From: VHBM01 sp052386635
Lineage (GTDB): Archaea; Thermoproteota; Nitrososphaeria; Nitrososphaerales; Nitrosopumilaceae
Assembly (NCBI GenBank): GCA_052386635.1
Contig: JBQTJY010000144.1
Span: forward strand, 1-26,894
Reading direction: 5' to 3'
Length of the DNA stretch: 26,894 nt
Shown: positions 16,273 through 24,256 of the stretch, piece after piece
Position numbering within the stretch: position 1 is the stretch's first letter
How the letters are laid out: each line of letters begins with the position of its first letter
Program-made: the position numbers and the translations under genes
The notes under the pieces: generated by a model
What the model was told of the DNA's origin: nothing
Databases searched by the model: none
What the model saw: the letters and a program-made list of their open reading frames with translations, nothing else

Positions 16273-17136
16273 CTATTTTGCTTCAGGAATTACTACTATT
16301 TCTTCAGCGTCAAATTTTTCTGCAATACCTTTTTGCAGCGAATTTACAATGTTATTTACCTTATCCAAAGTCATCGTTTTGTCTAATAAAACATGTATCT
16401 GTATTGATAGTGTGTGACCCATTGGTCGTAATAATACATTTTCCACAGAAATCTTGAATTTTTCTTCAACAAACCGTATTATTTTATCTTGTAACTCTGG
16501 ATTTTTGACTGCATCCAATAGGACAAGTGTGGATTCTCGTATGGCAGTATATGACATAAAGAAAATGTATATTGCTATGATAATCCCTCCAACAGAATCC
16601 ATATACGGTATTCCAAAATAGCCTGCTAATACACTAGCAAAACCAACAAATGAAGCAGAACCATCTTTTATGGAATTTTTTGCATCAAGATTTAATGATG
16701 TGAGATTATACTTTTTTGCAACTCGTCTAACCATAAACGCTCTATGCAGTGAGATGCTTCCTGCGGCTAGTAGTGTTACCATTGTAATCTCTGGATGTAT
16801 AGTCTCAACTGGGTGGATTATTCTCTCATACGCATGATATATGATGAAAATTCCCAAAATTGCAATTATTATCGCAGCTACAAATGCAGTAAAGCTTTCA
16901 ATTTTTGCATATCCAAAATGAAATAATTTGTTTCTCTGTTTATGTAACATTTTGATCCCAAACCAGACAATAAATGCCACTAACGAGTCAGCCATAGAGT
17001 CTAGACCATCTGCTAGTAGAGTTAGACTTTCGGTGTAAAGAGAAATTAATACTTCAGCTATACCAATACCAAAAAGTGTCCAAACCGAGATCCAGGCAGC
17101 ACGACGAGCATCTGCAAATATTTTTAATTTATCCAA
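16273..17136 (-). CDS. Cation diffusion facilitator (CDF) family metal exporter
   Basis: Probable H+-coupled efflux of a divalent cation from the cytoplasm, 287 aa. Six predicted helices are followed by a C-terminal cytoplasmic domain (about 210-287) with RPMGHTLSIQIHVLLD. The helix-2 metal site is D46-SMA-D50 (DxxxD). At the equivalent place in helix 5 the usual His/Asp is replaced: N154-SIK-D158 (NxxxD). This departs from zinc-type CDFs such as YiiP (D, D, H, D), so the substrate could be Mn, Fe, Co/Ni or another metal. The start is TTG at 17136. It sits between the metal importer and the copper fusion gene. Confidence 0.88.
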   Translation of the reverse strand: MDKLKIFADARRAAWISVWTLFGIGIAEVLISLYTESLTLLADGLDSMADSLVAFIVWFGIKMLHKQRNKLFHFGYAKIESFTAFVAAIIIAILGIFIIYHAYERIIHPVETIHPEITMVTLLAAGSISLHRAFMVRRVAKKYNLTSLNLDAKNSIKDGSASFVGFASVLAGYFGIPYMDSVGGIIIAIYIFFMSYTAIRESTLVLLDAVKNPELQDKIIRFVEEKFKISVENVLLRPMGHTLSIQIHVLLDKTMTLDKVNNIVNSLQKGIAEKFDAEEIVVIPEAK

Positions 17137-17250
17137 GAATTATGAAAATAGTTTGTATGCCTACTTATTAAATAATAATTGATTCATTTCTTATATTAAT
17201 AAAAGAATCAACTCATTTCTAGTATATGAAAACGAAGGTCATTATTTTGG
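17137..17250. promoter_or_regulatory. Promoter region of the CDF gene with inverted repeat
   Basis: AT-rich 114-nt spacer between the 3' end of the CopCD fusion gene and the CDF start. On the - strand a TATA-like ttatttaataag lies at about 17164-17175. Upstream of it, TTGATTC (17179-17185) and GAATCAA (17205-17211) form an inverted repeat with a 19-nt spacer, a possible operator. No ORF was seen. Confidence 0.35.
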
Positions 17251-20010
17251 TTATTCTAGTAGAGAATCAATTCTTCTTTTATCACGAACACTTTTTACAA
17301 AAAATAGTGATGTAGCTATTACTCCCATCGCAATTAACGGAGACACAAAATCTACATACTTTATCTCAATTGTTTCAGCTTGAGCTTGAACTGGTTGAAG
17401 TGAAGTTTCTGTTATCTTTACGAAACCAATTTTGTTTCCTTGTTGTTCAACAAACCAGACATTATTCATATCATCAGAGCTCATAAATTGTGTAAATGAT
17501 TGTTCGGTTGGTAGCTGTACCTCAATTAAATTATCATTTTGCGGATCATACACTCCAAGTTTGTCTACAGTATGTTGGGCAAACCAAATATTCCCATACT
17601 TGTCTTGTGTCATGCCAAACGGCAGCGAGTTAGAGTCTGGTACAGATATTTTTTCAAAAGTTTCTAGTGTAGTATCAAATTTTACAATACTTGGTCCTGT
17701 ATGCTCAGCTATCCACAGATTTCCGTCCGTATCAAAAAACAATGCCTCTGGTGATTTTAGTGGACTGGAAGGCACGAACTCTTTAATTTCTCCAGTTTCT
17801 GTATCCAAAACACCAATCTTTCCTGCCTGTGATTCTGTAAACCACAAGTTTCCTTGGGCATCTAGTAAAAGTGTAAAAGGTCCACCTAATTCTGTTGGAA
17901 TTGGATATTCTTCAAATGATTTAGCATCTTGATCATATTTTATCAATAGATTTTTGTCAAAAACGGCAACCCAGATGTTATCCCCATAGTCAGCTTCCAG
18001 CCCTACTATAACACCATCTGTATCAAGCTGGATTAGCTCAATTTTTTCTGTACTATGATCAATATAGCCAATTTTTTTGCTTGGTGGGTCTGTAAACCAA
18101 ATCTTCCCTTGACTATCCATAGCAAGCATTACAGAGACTTGCCCATCAAACTCAAATGACTCAAACTCTTGATTTTCTAAACTAAATTTCCATATTCTTG
18201 GCTTTGATGGGTCACTAATCCAGATAGAATTTTTTCCATCAAAAAATGGATAAAGTGGCTTTGCAGCTTCAGGAAACTCATACTCTATTATTTCGGTTTT
18301 TAGCTGCTCTAGTCTTGGCTTGACCAGTATATCCAAAGTTGTTACCTCGTTTGCATTTTGTGTGCGCAACGCTTCAATTTCGATTTGCCAGCTGCCAAAA
18401 AATCCAAAAGTCAAATCTCCTTCATAACGTATAGTAGAATCACTTTCATCTTTTACCTCATTTACTATAACATCGATTGGTGCAATGTTTCGTTGAGGAT
18501 TTGATACTTTGATCTTTAATTCACTAATGTCACTTAGAGGATTCCCATTAAAATCAGAGACTGCAACAGAAATTGTATTTGTCCCACTTGAAAATGGTGT
18601 TATAGAAACATCAAATCTAGCTTGGTCTGCAAACTGACTAGTTGAAAAACCATAAGTTACTTGCTGAGCTTGTACTGGATTAATTTCCCCAGCAGGAAGA
18701 GAACCATTTACCAAAAGCGCGACAACGCCAAGTAATGTAATGCCAAGCGCTGATTCAATTTTCAAGGATCTGCAGAGTCTTTTATGAACAAAAATAGAAT
18801 CTGATTTTAGATTTTTTTCAGCACTTTTCTGAATTTTAAACTGGTTATAGCCTCCAATCGTTATCATAAACGCAGCAATGGTAATTTTTGCAATTATCAG
18901 CATGCCATAAGTTGACTCTAATAGCAAGCCTACATCGCTTTCAAGGAACCATAAAAGAAGCGGTCCTACTATTATTATGATTCCAACAGAAATTACAAAA
19001 ATAATAGAAAATCGCGGAATCAATGACAGCGAAAACTTTTCTTTTTTATCACTATCCAGCTTTGAAAGTGTAGGCAGTAATGCAAAGCCAAAAAATATGA
19101 TGCCGCCTATCCAAATTGACGCAACTAGATTATGCACATAATCTAACACTATTGCAGGCTGGTGCTCACTTGCAACCCCATGACCAATCATTGTAGTAGT
19201 TGCAATCAAAGCAAGAGAAAACACCAAAATTGGAATATGGCCTTTCATTGTAAGTCTTGGTTTGCGTTCTATTGCAAACCACAAACCAAGTAAAACGATA
19301 GTTAAACCCATTCTAATTATCCATGTGTTTCCAAATGAAGTTTGAAGTGCATCTATCGCAGATACTTGCAATCGTAAGGTCTGAACAAAGAGCATCAAAA
19401 TGTTTGATGCAAATACAATGATCAGGCCAAGTCCAATTAATTTCATAAAATTATGGTGGAAGGTTTGTTCGATTTGCTCAAATTTTTCTTTAATTAATTT
19501 TCTTTTTTGTATATTCCAAATTAACAAAGATGAAATTATAGCGCCAAGTACAATTGTCTGCCCTACAAGACCTGGATACCTAGCTCCCGCTTCGGGGAAA
19601 AATAATGTCTCTGAGCTTCCTTGTTGCTCAATCAGATTAGTGTCTATTCTTACATTGCCTACACCAAAAACAAAAGCATAATCAACTAGGTGGCCATCAA
19701 TTTTTGATAATACTTTGCTTGTAACAGTATACACTCCCTCCTCTAATGGCGGTGTTGTAACCACAAGAGAGTCTTCATCTTCAAAATATGCTGTATCTTT
19801 GTTGTCAATTTGATTGCCACTGCTATCGAAAACTTTGAGTTCACTAAAATCCCCCTCTAGTGTCTCTGAATAATGAACAACTATCTGCGTAATTCCTGGT
19901 AAAACATTAGATGACTGTGCAGGATCTGTTGTCACTGTAAACGGATGTGCATCTGCAAGAGGAAATCCTACACTTGAGATTAATAATAAAACTAGCAAAA
20001 ATTTCTTCAT
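17251..20010 (-). CDS. CopC-CopD-YtkA-like-propeller fusion, copper handling
   Basis: Large membrane protein (919 aa) with apparent modules in order: signal peptide 1-21; CopC domain about 22-118; CopD-type membrane domain about 140-440; YtkA/FixH-like beta domain about 455-565; virginiamycin-B-lyase-like beta-propeller about 570-885; final helix about 893-912. Cleavage after ADA-21 exposes His22, matching the N-terminal His of CopC copper sites, and the second CopC ligand H107 is in the DGH motif. CopD carries DYVHNLVASIWIGG (H293), plus H277 and H283. Propeller blades repeat the GNLWFTE / GKIGVLD pattern. CopC-CopD-YtkA fusions (as in Bacillus YcnJ) are linked to copper uptake; the propeller addition is unusual and its role unknown, perhaps sensing or scaffolding outside the cell. 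Confidence 0.88.
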   Translation of the reverse strand: MKKFLLVLLLISSVGFPLADAHPFTVTTDPAQSSNVLPGITQIVVHYSETLEGDFSELKVFDSSGNQIDNKDTAYFEDEDSLVVTTPPLEEGVYTVTSKVLSKIDGHLVDYAFVFGVGNVRIDTNLIEQQGSSETLFFPEAGARYPGLVGQTIVLGAIISSLLIWNIQKRKLIKEKFEQIEQTFHHNFMKLIGLGLIIVFASNILMLFVQTLRLQVSAIDALQTSFGNTWIIRMGLTIVLLGLWFAIERKPRLTMKGHIPILVFSLALIATTTMIGHGVASEHQPAIVLDYVHNLVASIWIGGIIFFGFALLPTLSKLDSDKKEKFSLSLIPRFSIIFVISVGIIIIVGPLLLWFLESDVGLLLESTYGMLIIAKITIAAFMITIGGYNQFKIQKSAEKNLKSDSIFVHKRLCRSLKIESALGITLLGVVALLVNGSLPAGEINPVQAQQVTYGFSTSQFADQARFDVSITPFSSGTNTISVAVSDFNGNPLSDISELKIKVSNPQRNIAPIDVIVNEVKDESDSTIRYEGDLTFGFFGSWQIEIEALRTQNANEVTTLDILVKPRLEQLKTEIIEYEFPEAAKPLYPFFDGKNSIWISDPSKPRIWKFSLENQEFESFEFDGQVSVMLAMDSQGKIWFTDPPSKKIGYIDHSTEKIELIQLDTDGVIVGLEADYGDNIWVAVFDKNLLIKYDQDAKSFEEYPIPTELGGPFTLLLDAQGNLWFTESQAGKIGVLDTETGEIKEFVPSSPLKSPEALFFDTDGNLWIAEHTGPSIVKFDTTLETFEKISVPDSNSLPFGMTQDKYGNIWFAQHTVDKLGVYDPQNDNLIEVQLPTEQSFTQFMSSDDMNNVWFVEQQGNKIGFVKITETSLQPVQAQAETIEIKYVDFVSPLIAMGVIATSLFFVKSVRDKRRIDSLLE

Positions 20011-20107
20011 AATTTTTCAAATCACACTTGATAATTTAAACAATTGAAGGATTTGATGTTTGTACCATCTGAGTAAAGATAATAACATGTTATGATGGTT
20101 GCAAACT
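20011..20107. promoter_or_regulatory. Divergent promoter region of the CopCD fusion and the N-terminal-His protein
   Basis: Contains the perfect 12-bp palindrome ATAACATGTTAT (20082-20093) over the predicted TATA region of the + strand gene, about 15 nt before its GTG. On the - strand gtttaaatta (about 20034-20043) lies about 28 nt before the ATG of the fusion. The palindrome is a candidate operator for a copper- or metal-responsive regulator. Confidence 0.4.
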
Positions 20108-20749
20108 GTGAATCGTTATCTACTCACAACGATAGCACTTTTACTTTTTAGTTCAGTATTTAGTGTGGCATTTGGGCATAAAACAGTAAACGTAGAACAA
20201 TATGAGATAGTAGTTGGCTGGGGGAATGAGCCTCCTATAGTTGGTCTTAGAAACTCTATAACATTTGAAATAAATGAAATTGAATCAGAAAACGTAAAAG
20301 CTGGTGTGGTAAATGCTTTCAAAAATCTGCAAGCAACAGCCAAGTCTGGTGGCATAACTAAAACATTGGATATCAATTCTGATCCAAGACCAGGACACTA
20401 TTTCTCTGATATCATTCCAACAAAAACTGGTACAATTGAAATTGATTTGAAAGGCGAAATTAACGGAGTAGCAGTGGATGTATCTGTGCCAGTTGAAGAC
20501 GTGGAAAATACAGCAGTACTTGACTTTCCACCAAGCACAGGCTCATCCGGCCAAGACGTTAGTGCACTAAAAAATGCCATGTCTTCACTTCAGCAAGATG
20601 TTTCTGACATTAAATCAAAAATTGGTAATATGGATACAAATTCGGCCAACGTTAATGTAGAAACTGCATACAACTTTGGTGTTTTTGGTTTGGCACTTGG
20701 CGCAGCTGGTGTAATCTTGGCGATAATTGCCATGATAAAAAGAAAATAA
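20108..20749 (+). CDS. Secreted, C-terminally anchored protein with predicted N-terminal His
   Basis: Unrecognised family. From GTG 20108 it has 213 aa; an in-frame TTG at 20099 would add three. GTG is preferred for its distance from the TATA-like element. A signal peptide ends SVAFG, and cleavage would leave His as residue 1 of HKTVNVEQYEIVVGW. This is followed by NEPPIVGLRNSITFEI, a beta-rich domain (about 25-135), a Ser/Gly linker, a short coiled coil (ALKNAMSSLQQDVSDIKSKI) and a C-terminal helix with basic end (IAMIKRK). The protein therefore faces outward. Divergence from the CopCD fusion gene and the N-terminal His suggest a copper-binding partner of that protein; this is inference. Confidence 0.75.
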   Translation: MNRYLLTTIALLLFSSVFSVAFGHKTVNVEQYEIVVGWGNEPPIVGLRNSITFEINEIESENVKAGVVNAFKNLQATAKSGGITKTLDINSDPRPGHYFSDIIPTKTGTIEIDLKGEINGVAVDVSVPVEDVENTAVLDFPPSTGSSGQDVSALKNAMSSLQQDVSDIKSKIGNMDTNSANVNVETAYNFGVFGLALGAAGVILAIIAMIKRK

Positions 20750-20762
20750 GATTTTGGAAGTT

Positions 20763-21641
20763 TTAGATTCGTGGAATTATTTTTGATCTTGTACTCATAG
20801 CTATGATGCTTACTATGGCTATGCCAAGTATCATAACTGCAATTGTTCCAAACTCTGGAACTACAGTAAACATAACTACATCGCCCATTGGTCCAGTCTT
20901 TGTGTCAATACCAATGCCTTGAAGTGTTATTGTGATGTCTACAGGATCACCAGAACTTAGTGCAGCTGTAGTATGAGAAACATCTCCCATATGTTCATGT
21001 ACAGCCGCCATTTCTAGAACAGAAGTACTTCCTTGTGCTGCCATAATGTCATAGTTTATGTGTTCGATAACATTTCCAGTTGCGGCATCAGTAAATTCTA
21101 CATTGATTGTCATTGCCTCACCAGTTGTTGGTGTGGATGCTTCAATTTCGACTTTAACTGTACCATCAGCTGACATGCCATAAAGTTCTGTCATGCTTTC
21201 CATCATTTCCTCTTCTTCCATCATTTCTTCCTCTTCAGCCATTGCTTCTTGCACAATTACTGTTCCAGTCATCCAGGGATGAACCATACAAAAGTATGGA
21301 TATTCACCTGCAGCATCAAACTTGTGTGAGAATGTCTTACCAGCCATAAAGAGAGTACTATCAAATACAGTTCCTACATTGTCTGGATCTACATTTAGAT
21401 CTCCACTTGTAACTGTATGAGGAGCAGTATCATCATTTGACCAAGTGACTTCGCCACCAATATCCACTGTTACTTCAGCAGGAATGAAACATTCGTTTGT
21501 TGTTTCACATCCAGGTACTGAAGAACCAGCTGGAATGCTAACGGTTTCCTTTGCATGATCTGCAAAAGCTGGAGTAGCAGTAACTATGCCAGCCATAACA
21601 GCCAAAAAGACGAAGATTGTACCAGTTGTTGTAATCTTCAT
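20763..21641 (-). CDS. PEFG-anchored cupredoxin (plastocyanin-like) with Ig-like module
   Basis: Extracellular blue-copper electron carrier or copper-binding protein, 292 aa from ATG 21641. An in-frame GTG at 21665 would give 300; the TATA-like ttttaat on the - strand (about 21666-21672) favours the ATG. Numbering from the GTG: signal to A36; cupredoxin domain about 40-137 with ligands H83 (PHTV), C126, H129 and M132 (YFCMVHPWM), plus C53/C59 as a possible disulfide; acidic Met/Glu linker 141-158; Ig-like module about 168-255 (NVEFTDAATGNVIEHINYD) with H223, H225, M226 and H231; PEFG-CTERM tail from 270. AOA use small copper proteins in place of cytochromes c for much of electron transfer. 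It lies downstream of the CFI-box gene on the same strand. Confidence 0.87.
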   Translation of the reverse strand: MKITTTGTIFVFLAVMAGIVTATPAFADHAKETVSIPAGSSVPGCETTNECFIPAEVTVDIGGEVTWSNDDTAPHTVTSGDLNVDPDNVGTVFDSTLFMAGKTFSHKFDAAGEYPYFCMVHPWMTGTVIVQEAMAEEEEMMEEEEMMESMTELYGMSADGTVKVEIEASTPTTGEAMTINVEFTDAATGNVIEHINYDIMAAQGSTSVLEMAAVHEHMGDVSHTTAALSSGDPVDITITLQGIGIDTKTGPMGDVVMFTVVPEFGTIAVMILGIAIVSIIAMSTRSKIIPRI

Positions 21642-21701
21642 TGGTGTTGGTACTAAGATAGGCACATTAAAACCCTTTGATCGTTTTTTAAAATTACAAA
21701 G

Positions 21702-22544
21702 TTATTTTCTACCAAAGCTAGAAATCTTTGTTATTATCAAGGCAGGAATTGCAAAATACATTCCAAAATTTAATAAAATAACTCCAATCCCATATCCAAT
21801 TAACTCTCCCTCAGAATCAATATCGACATAGTCCAATACTGAAAGTGTTGTAATCAATGGAGTTATTGCAATCTTGACTGCCTCTTTAAACACAGGACTT
21901 TGTCTTTCCCAATCTGCAATAGTTGGAGAAAATGTATAGTAAAATGAGTTGAATGCTGACATAAAGGCAGCTCCTGAATGTGTACCAAGTACTATATCAT
22001 TACGAATTTCCCGTAGCTGTTGTACCTGTAGAGCAAGCTCAGACCCATATGTAGCAGTTGCAATCAAACAACCACCATTTTGTGAATTGCTTGACTGTGC
22101 TTCAGCTACTGAAAACTTGAATGATACAGTTTCTAGTGGAATAGGTTGGAAAAGTATTCCTTCAATCTCAATTAATGCAAAATAATCTCCAGCTGTACTT
22201 ACTTCTAGAGGAATTTTTATTGAACCGACTGCCGTATGAATAAGCTGCGTAGGACCAAAAACAGTTTCGCCCTTGCTTGTAACTGTTACTCTATAGTCAA
22301 TATGTTCTTGAATTTCGTTAGTTTTTGTGTTAAGAAAATCAATTTGCAATTTTGCATCATCACCAACACGTAGCTCAGCTGGAATTGTACTAAAACCTAC
22401 ATTGAGTGTTCCCTGATCAGTTGGTAATACTTGAGAATCATTTTGCGCAAATGCAGGATAGAAAATGAAAGGCAATAAAATCAAAAAATATTGAAATTGC
22501 AACAACGTTTTGATTTTTTTAGTACATAATAAAATTTGTACCAC
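21702..22544 (-). CDS. Secreted Ig-like protein with CFI-box-CTERM domain
   Basis: Function unknown, 280 aa. The N-terminal signal (about 1-33, ending AFAQ) starts from GTG 22544; no better start codon was seen. An Ig-like module at about 46-145 (IDFLNTKTNEIQEHIDYRVT) closely resembles the module in the neighbouring cupredoxin protein. The C-terminal part matches the CFI-box-CTERM pattern: GGC159LIATATYGSELALQVQ, LREIRNDIVLGT, then FYYTFSPTIADW, and a last hydrophobic helix (about 250-272). CFI-box tails occur at the end of many bacterial and archaeal secreted proteins and are suspected to be processed or lipid-linked at the Cys. Placed 60 nt upstream of the cupredoxin gene; the two may be co-expressed. 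Confidence 0.75.
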   Translation of the reverse strand: MVQILLCTKKIKTLLQFQYFLILLPFIFYPAFAQNDSQVLPTDQGTLNVGFSTIPAELRVGDDAKLQIDFLNTKTNEIQEHIDYRVTVTSKGETVFGPTQLIHTAVGSIKIPLEVSTAGDYFALIEIEGILFQPIPLETVSFKFSVAEAQSSNSQNGGCLIATATYGSELALQVQQLREIRNDIVLGTHSGAAFMSAFNSFYYTFSPTIADWERQSPVFKEAVKIAITPLITTLSVLDYVDIDSEGELIGYGIGVILLNFGMYFAIPALIITKISSFGRK

Positions 22545-22588
22545 ATTATCACTAACTGTAATTTGTCGCGTTTGATAATTTCATCGTA

Positions 22589-22598
22589 TATTTAAATA
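22589..22598 (+). promoter_or_regulatory. TATA box of the 22622 gene
   Basis: The sequence tatttaaata is centred about 28 nt before the TTG at 22622, giving a predicted leaderless transcript and supporting the TTG start. Confidence 0.5.
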
Positions 22599-22621
22599 AG
22601 GAATTACGACAAAATCAATCA

Positions 22622-24256
22622 TTGTATAAACTGATTATTCTGTTTTCACTAGTAGGACTTTCCTTTATTCCATTGATTGCAAATGATGTGTATGGTCATG
22701 GCTTGGGCATGGATATGGCAGCACCAATAAGTTTTGCAGGAATGGATGTTACTGTCAGTACAATTCTAAACCCGCCAGATATCACAGTTGGTGATCTTAT
22801 CAATGCTAACATGGCAATACGATTTTTTGACACAAAAACAGATCAAAATCTAAAAAGTGTCACATATAGGGTAGAGATTTGGCGCAGTGGCGAGCTGTTA
22901 GCTAGAAACCTATTCTATGATGCAGATGGCGAGCTAAACGTAAAACTAAGACCAAAAAGTGGCTGTACCGAGGTTGAGTTATGGAAGTGTTCTACATACT
23001 ATGGATTTCCAGACCCAATCAGTGGTGGTCTGACTTCACAAGGCAGTGAAGTTCCAGTCATTACAGGTCCTATTTTTGACAAAGGCGGTCTGTATAACAT
23101 CAAAGTCCACATAGAAGGAGCAAGTAGTCCTAAAACACAGGTAGCTGAGGTTCTAACTTATGATACATTTGTAAGCATTGCACAGGAGCAGGACTTTTTT
23201 ATCAAAACCGCACAAGCACAACAAATCCCAGTAAGTGTGAAAACTTACTATGATGATGTTGAAAATTTCAAATTTGATACAAAAGACAACTCAATTTCCT
23301 TTGATATGCCCTTTAACTGGGATCCAAACTATGTAAAAACAGTTCAAGTAGTCCATGAAGAGATTCATGTTCCAAAAAGTTTTACCACTTATGCTGAAGG
23401 AAAACAGTTCAAGGGTTTAGTAGATAATATCGAAGTCGACAAGAGAGTCCTGCTAATTGATCCATATTCATATGATGATTCAAACGTAATTCATTTTCTA
23501 GTATCTGGAACTGAACTGCAACGAATCAACAGCGAGCTTGGTATGCCACACCACACTGATAAAATAATGTCATTTAAGCTTGTACCACAAAGCCAAATAT
23601 CAAAAAATTCATTTGAAATAAAATTTGATTCTGGTGCAACTGCACTCATATCATGGGACAGTAGCTATGGTGCAGGAGATAAAATTCCATTTGAGATTTC
23701 ATTTTTTGATGAAAGTGAAAAACTTCTCAAAAACATACACTATGGATTTACAATAACTGACAAAAATGGAAAGGAACTATACGCAAATGTAGGAACAGAT
23801 CCAAAAATGCCAGGAATCATGGCAAGTGAGGGAATCGACATTCAACAGCTGACAATACCTTTGCAAGACATTCACAAAATCAACTTGGCCATTTTTGGTC
23901 AGGGAATATACTATGATCAAAAATATGCAGGTATTGCAAGTGGAATTTTTGAGGTAGGGCCAAGCACATCTCCTAAATCAAATGAAATCACTATACCAAA
24001 ATGGATTAAAAACAATGCAGGTTTTTGGGCAAATGATCAGATAACTGATCAAGACTTTGTTTCAGGAATTCAATATTTGATAAATCAGAAAATAATTAAA
24101 ATTCCTCCTACTACCGCAGGCAGTGGTACAGATACAAGCGTAATTCCAAAATGGATTAAAAACAATGCAGGTTTTTGGGCAAATGATCAGATAACTGATC
24201 AAGACTTTGTTTCAGGCATACAATATTTGATTACAAACGGAATAATCAAAGTCTAA
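22622..24256 (+). CDS. Secreted 'HGLG' protein with C-terminal tandem repeats
   Basis: Function unknown; clear paralogue of the gene at 11963. The 544 aa begin at TTG 22622. The signal peptide ends NDVYG, exposing His26 (HGLGMD), the same junction as in the paralogue. Ig-like modules lie at about 57-110 (IRFFDTKTDQNLKSVTYRVE) and about 350-430 (ISFFDESEKLLKNIHYGFT). The shared central segment has FDMPFNW and VHEEIHVPKSF with H245-E-E-I-H249. Unlike the paralogue it lacks PEFG and a C-terminal helix. Instead it ends with two copies of IPKWIKNNAGFWANDQITDQ... (from residues 458 and 508), a repeat seen widely in thaumarchaeal secreted proteins and perhaps a surface-binding unit. Confidence 0.82.
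   Translation: MYKLIILFSLVGLSFIPLIANDVYGHGLGMDMAAPISFAGMDVTVSTILNPPDITVGDLINANMAIRFFDTKTDQNLKSVTYRVEIWRSGELLARNLFYDADGELNVKLRPKSGCTEVELWKCSTYYGFPDPISGGLTSQGSEVPVITGPIFDKGGLYNIKVHIEGASSPKTQVAEVLTYDTFVSIAQEQDFFIKTAQAQQIPVSVKTYYDDVENFKFDTKDNSISFDMPFNWDPNYVKTVQVVHEEIHVPKSFTTYAEGKQFKGLVDNIEVDKRVLLIDPYSYDDSNVIHFLVSGTELQRINSELGMPHHTDKIMSFKLVPQSQISKNSFEIKFDSGATALISWDSSYGAGDKIPFEISFFDESEKLLKNIHYGFTITDKNGKELYANVGTDPKMPGIMASEGIDIQQLTIPLQDIHKINLAIFGQGIYYDQKYAGIASGIFEVGPSTSPKSNEITIPKWIKNNAGFWANDQITDQDFVSGIQYLINQKIIKIPPTTAGSGTDTSVIPKWIKNNAGFWANDQITDQDFVSGIQYLITNGIIKV
23993..24231 (+). repeat. Tandem 150-bp-period coding repeat
   Basis: Two copies of a WIKNNA-type repeat, starting at 23993 and 24143, sit exactly 150 nt (50 codons) apart. 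A 71-nt core (23996-24066 and 24146-24216) is identical at DNA level, including silent positions, which points to recent duplication or gene conversion. Confidence 0.9.

Noticed and set aside
17227..17316. 29-codon ATG ORF on + at the edge of the CopCD fusion gene
   Set aside because: Lies mostly antisense to the 3' end of a real gene, with no recognisable protein features or clear promoter.
17432..17932. 166-codon + strand ORF inside the propeller of the CopCD fusion
   Set aside because: Cys/Ser-rich antisense shadow of repeated blade sequence, with no promoter or domain signal.
22562..22613. Inverted repeat TTTGTCG ... CGACAAA flanking the promoter of the 22622 gene
   Set aside because: Arms are only 7 bp with a 38-nt spacer; such pairs are easily found by chance in a spacer of this size and composition.
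23354..23368. HEEIH in the 22622 protein (HEEVH in its paralogue) as a zinc metalloprotease motif
   Set aside because: It fits HExxH formally, but a charged residue follows HE and a Pro follows two residues after the second His, which is poor for the zincin helix. Kept only as a possible metal site.
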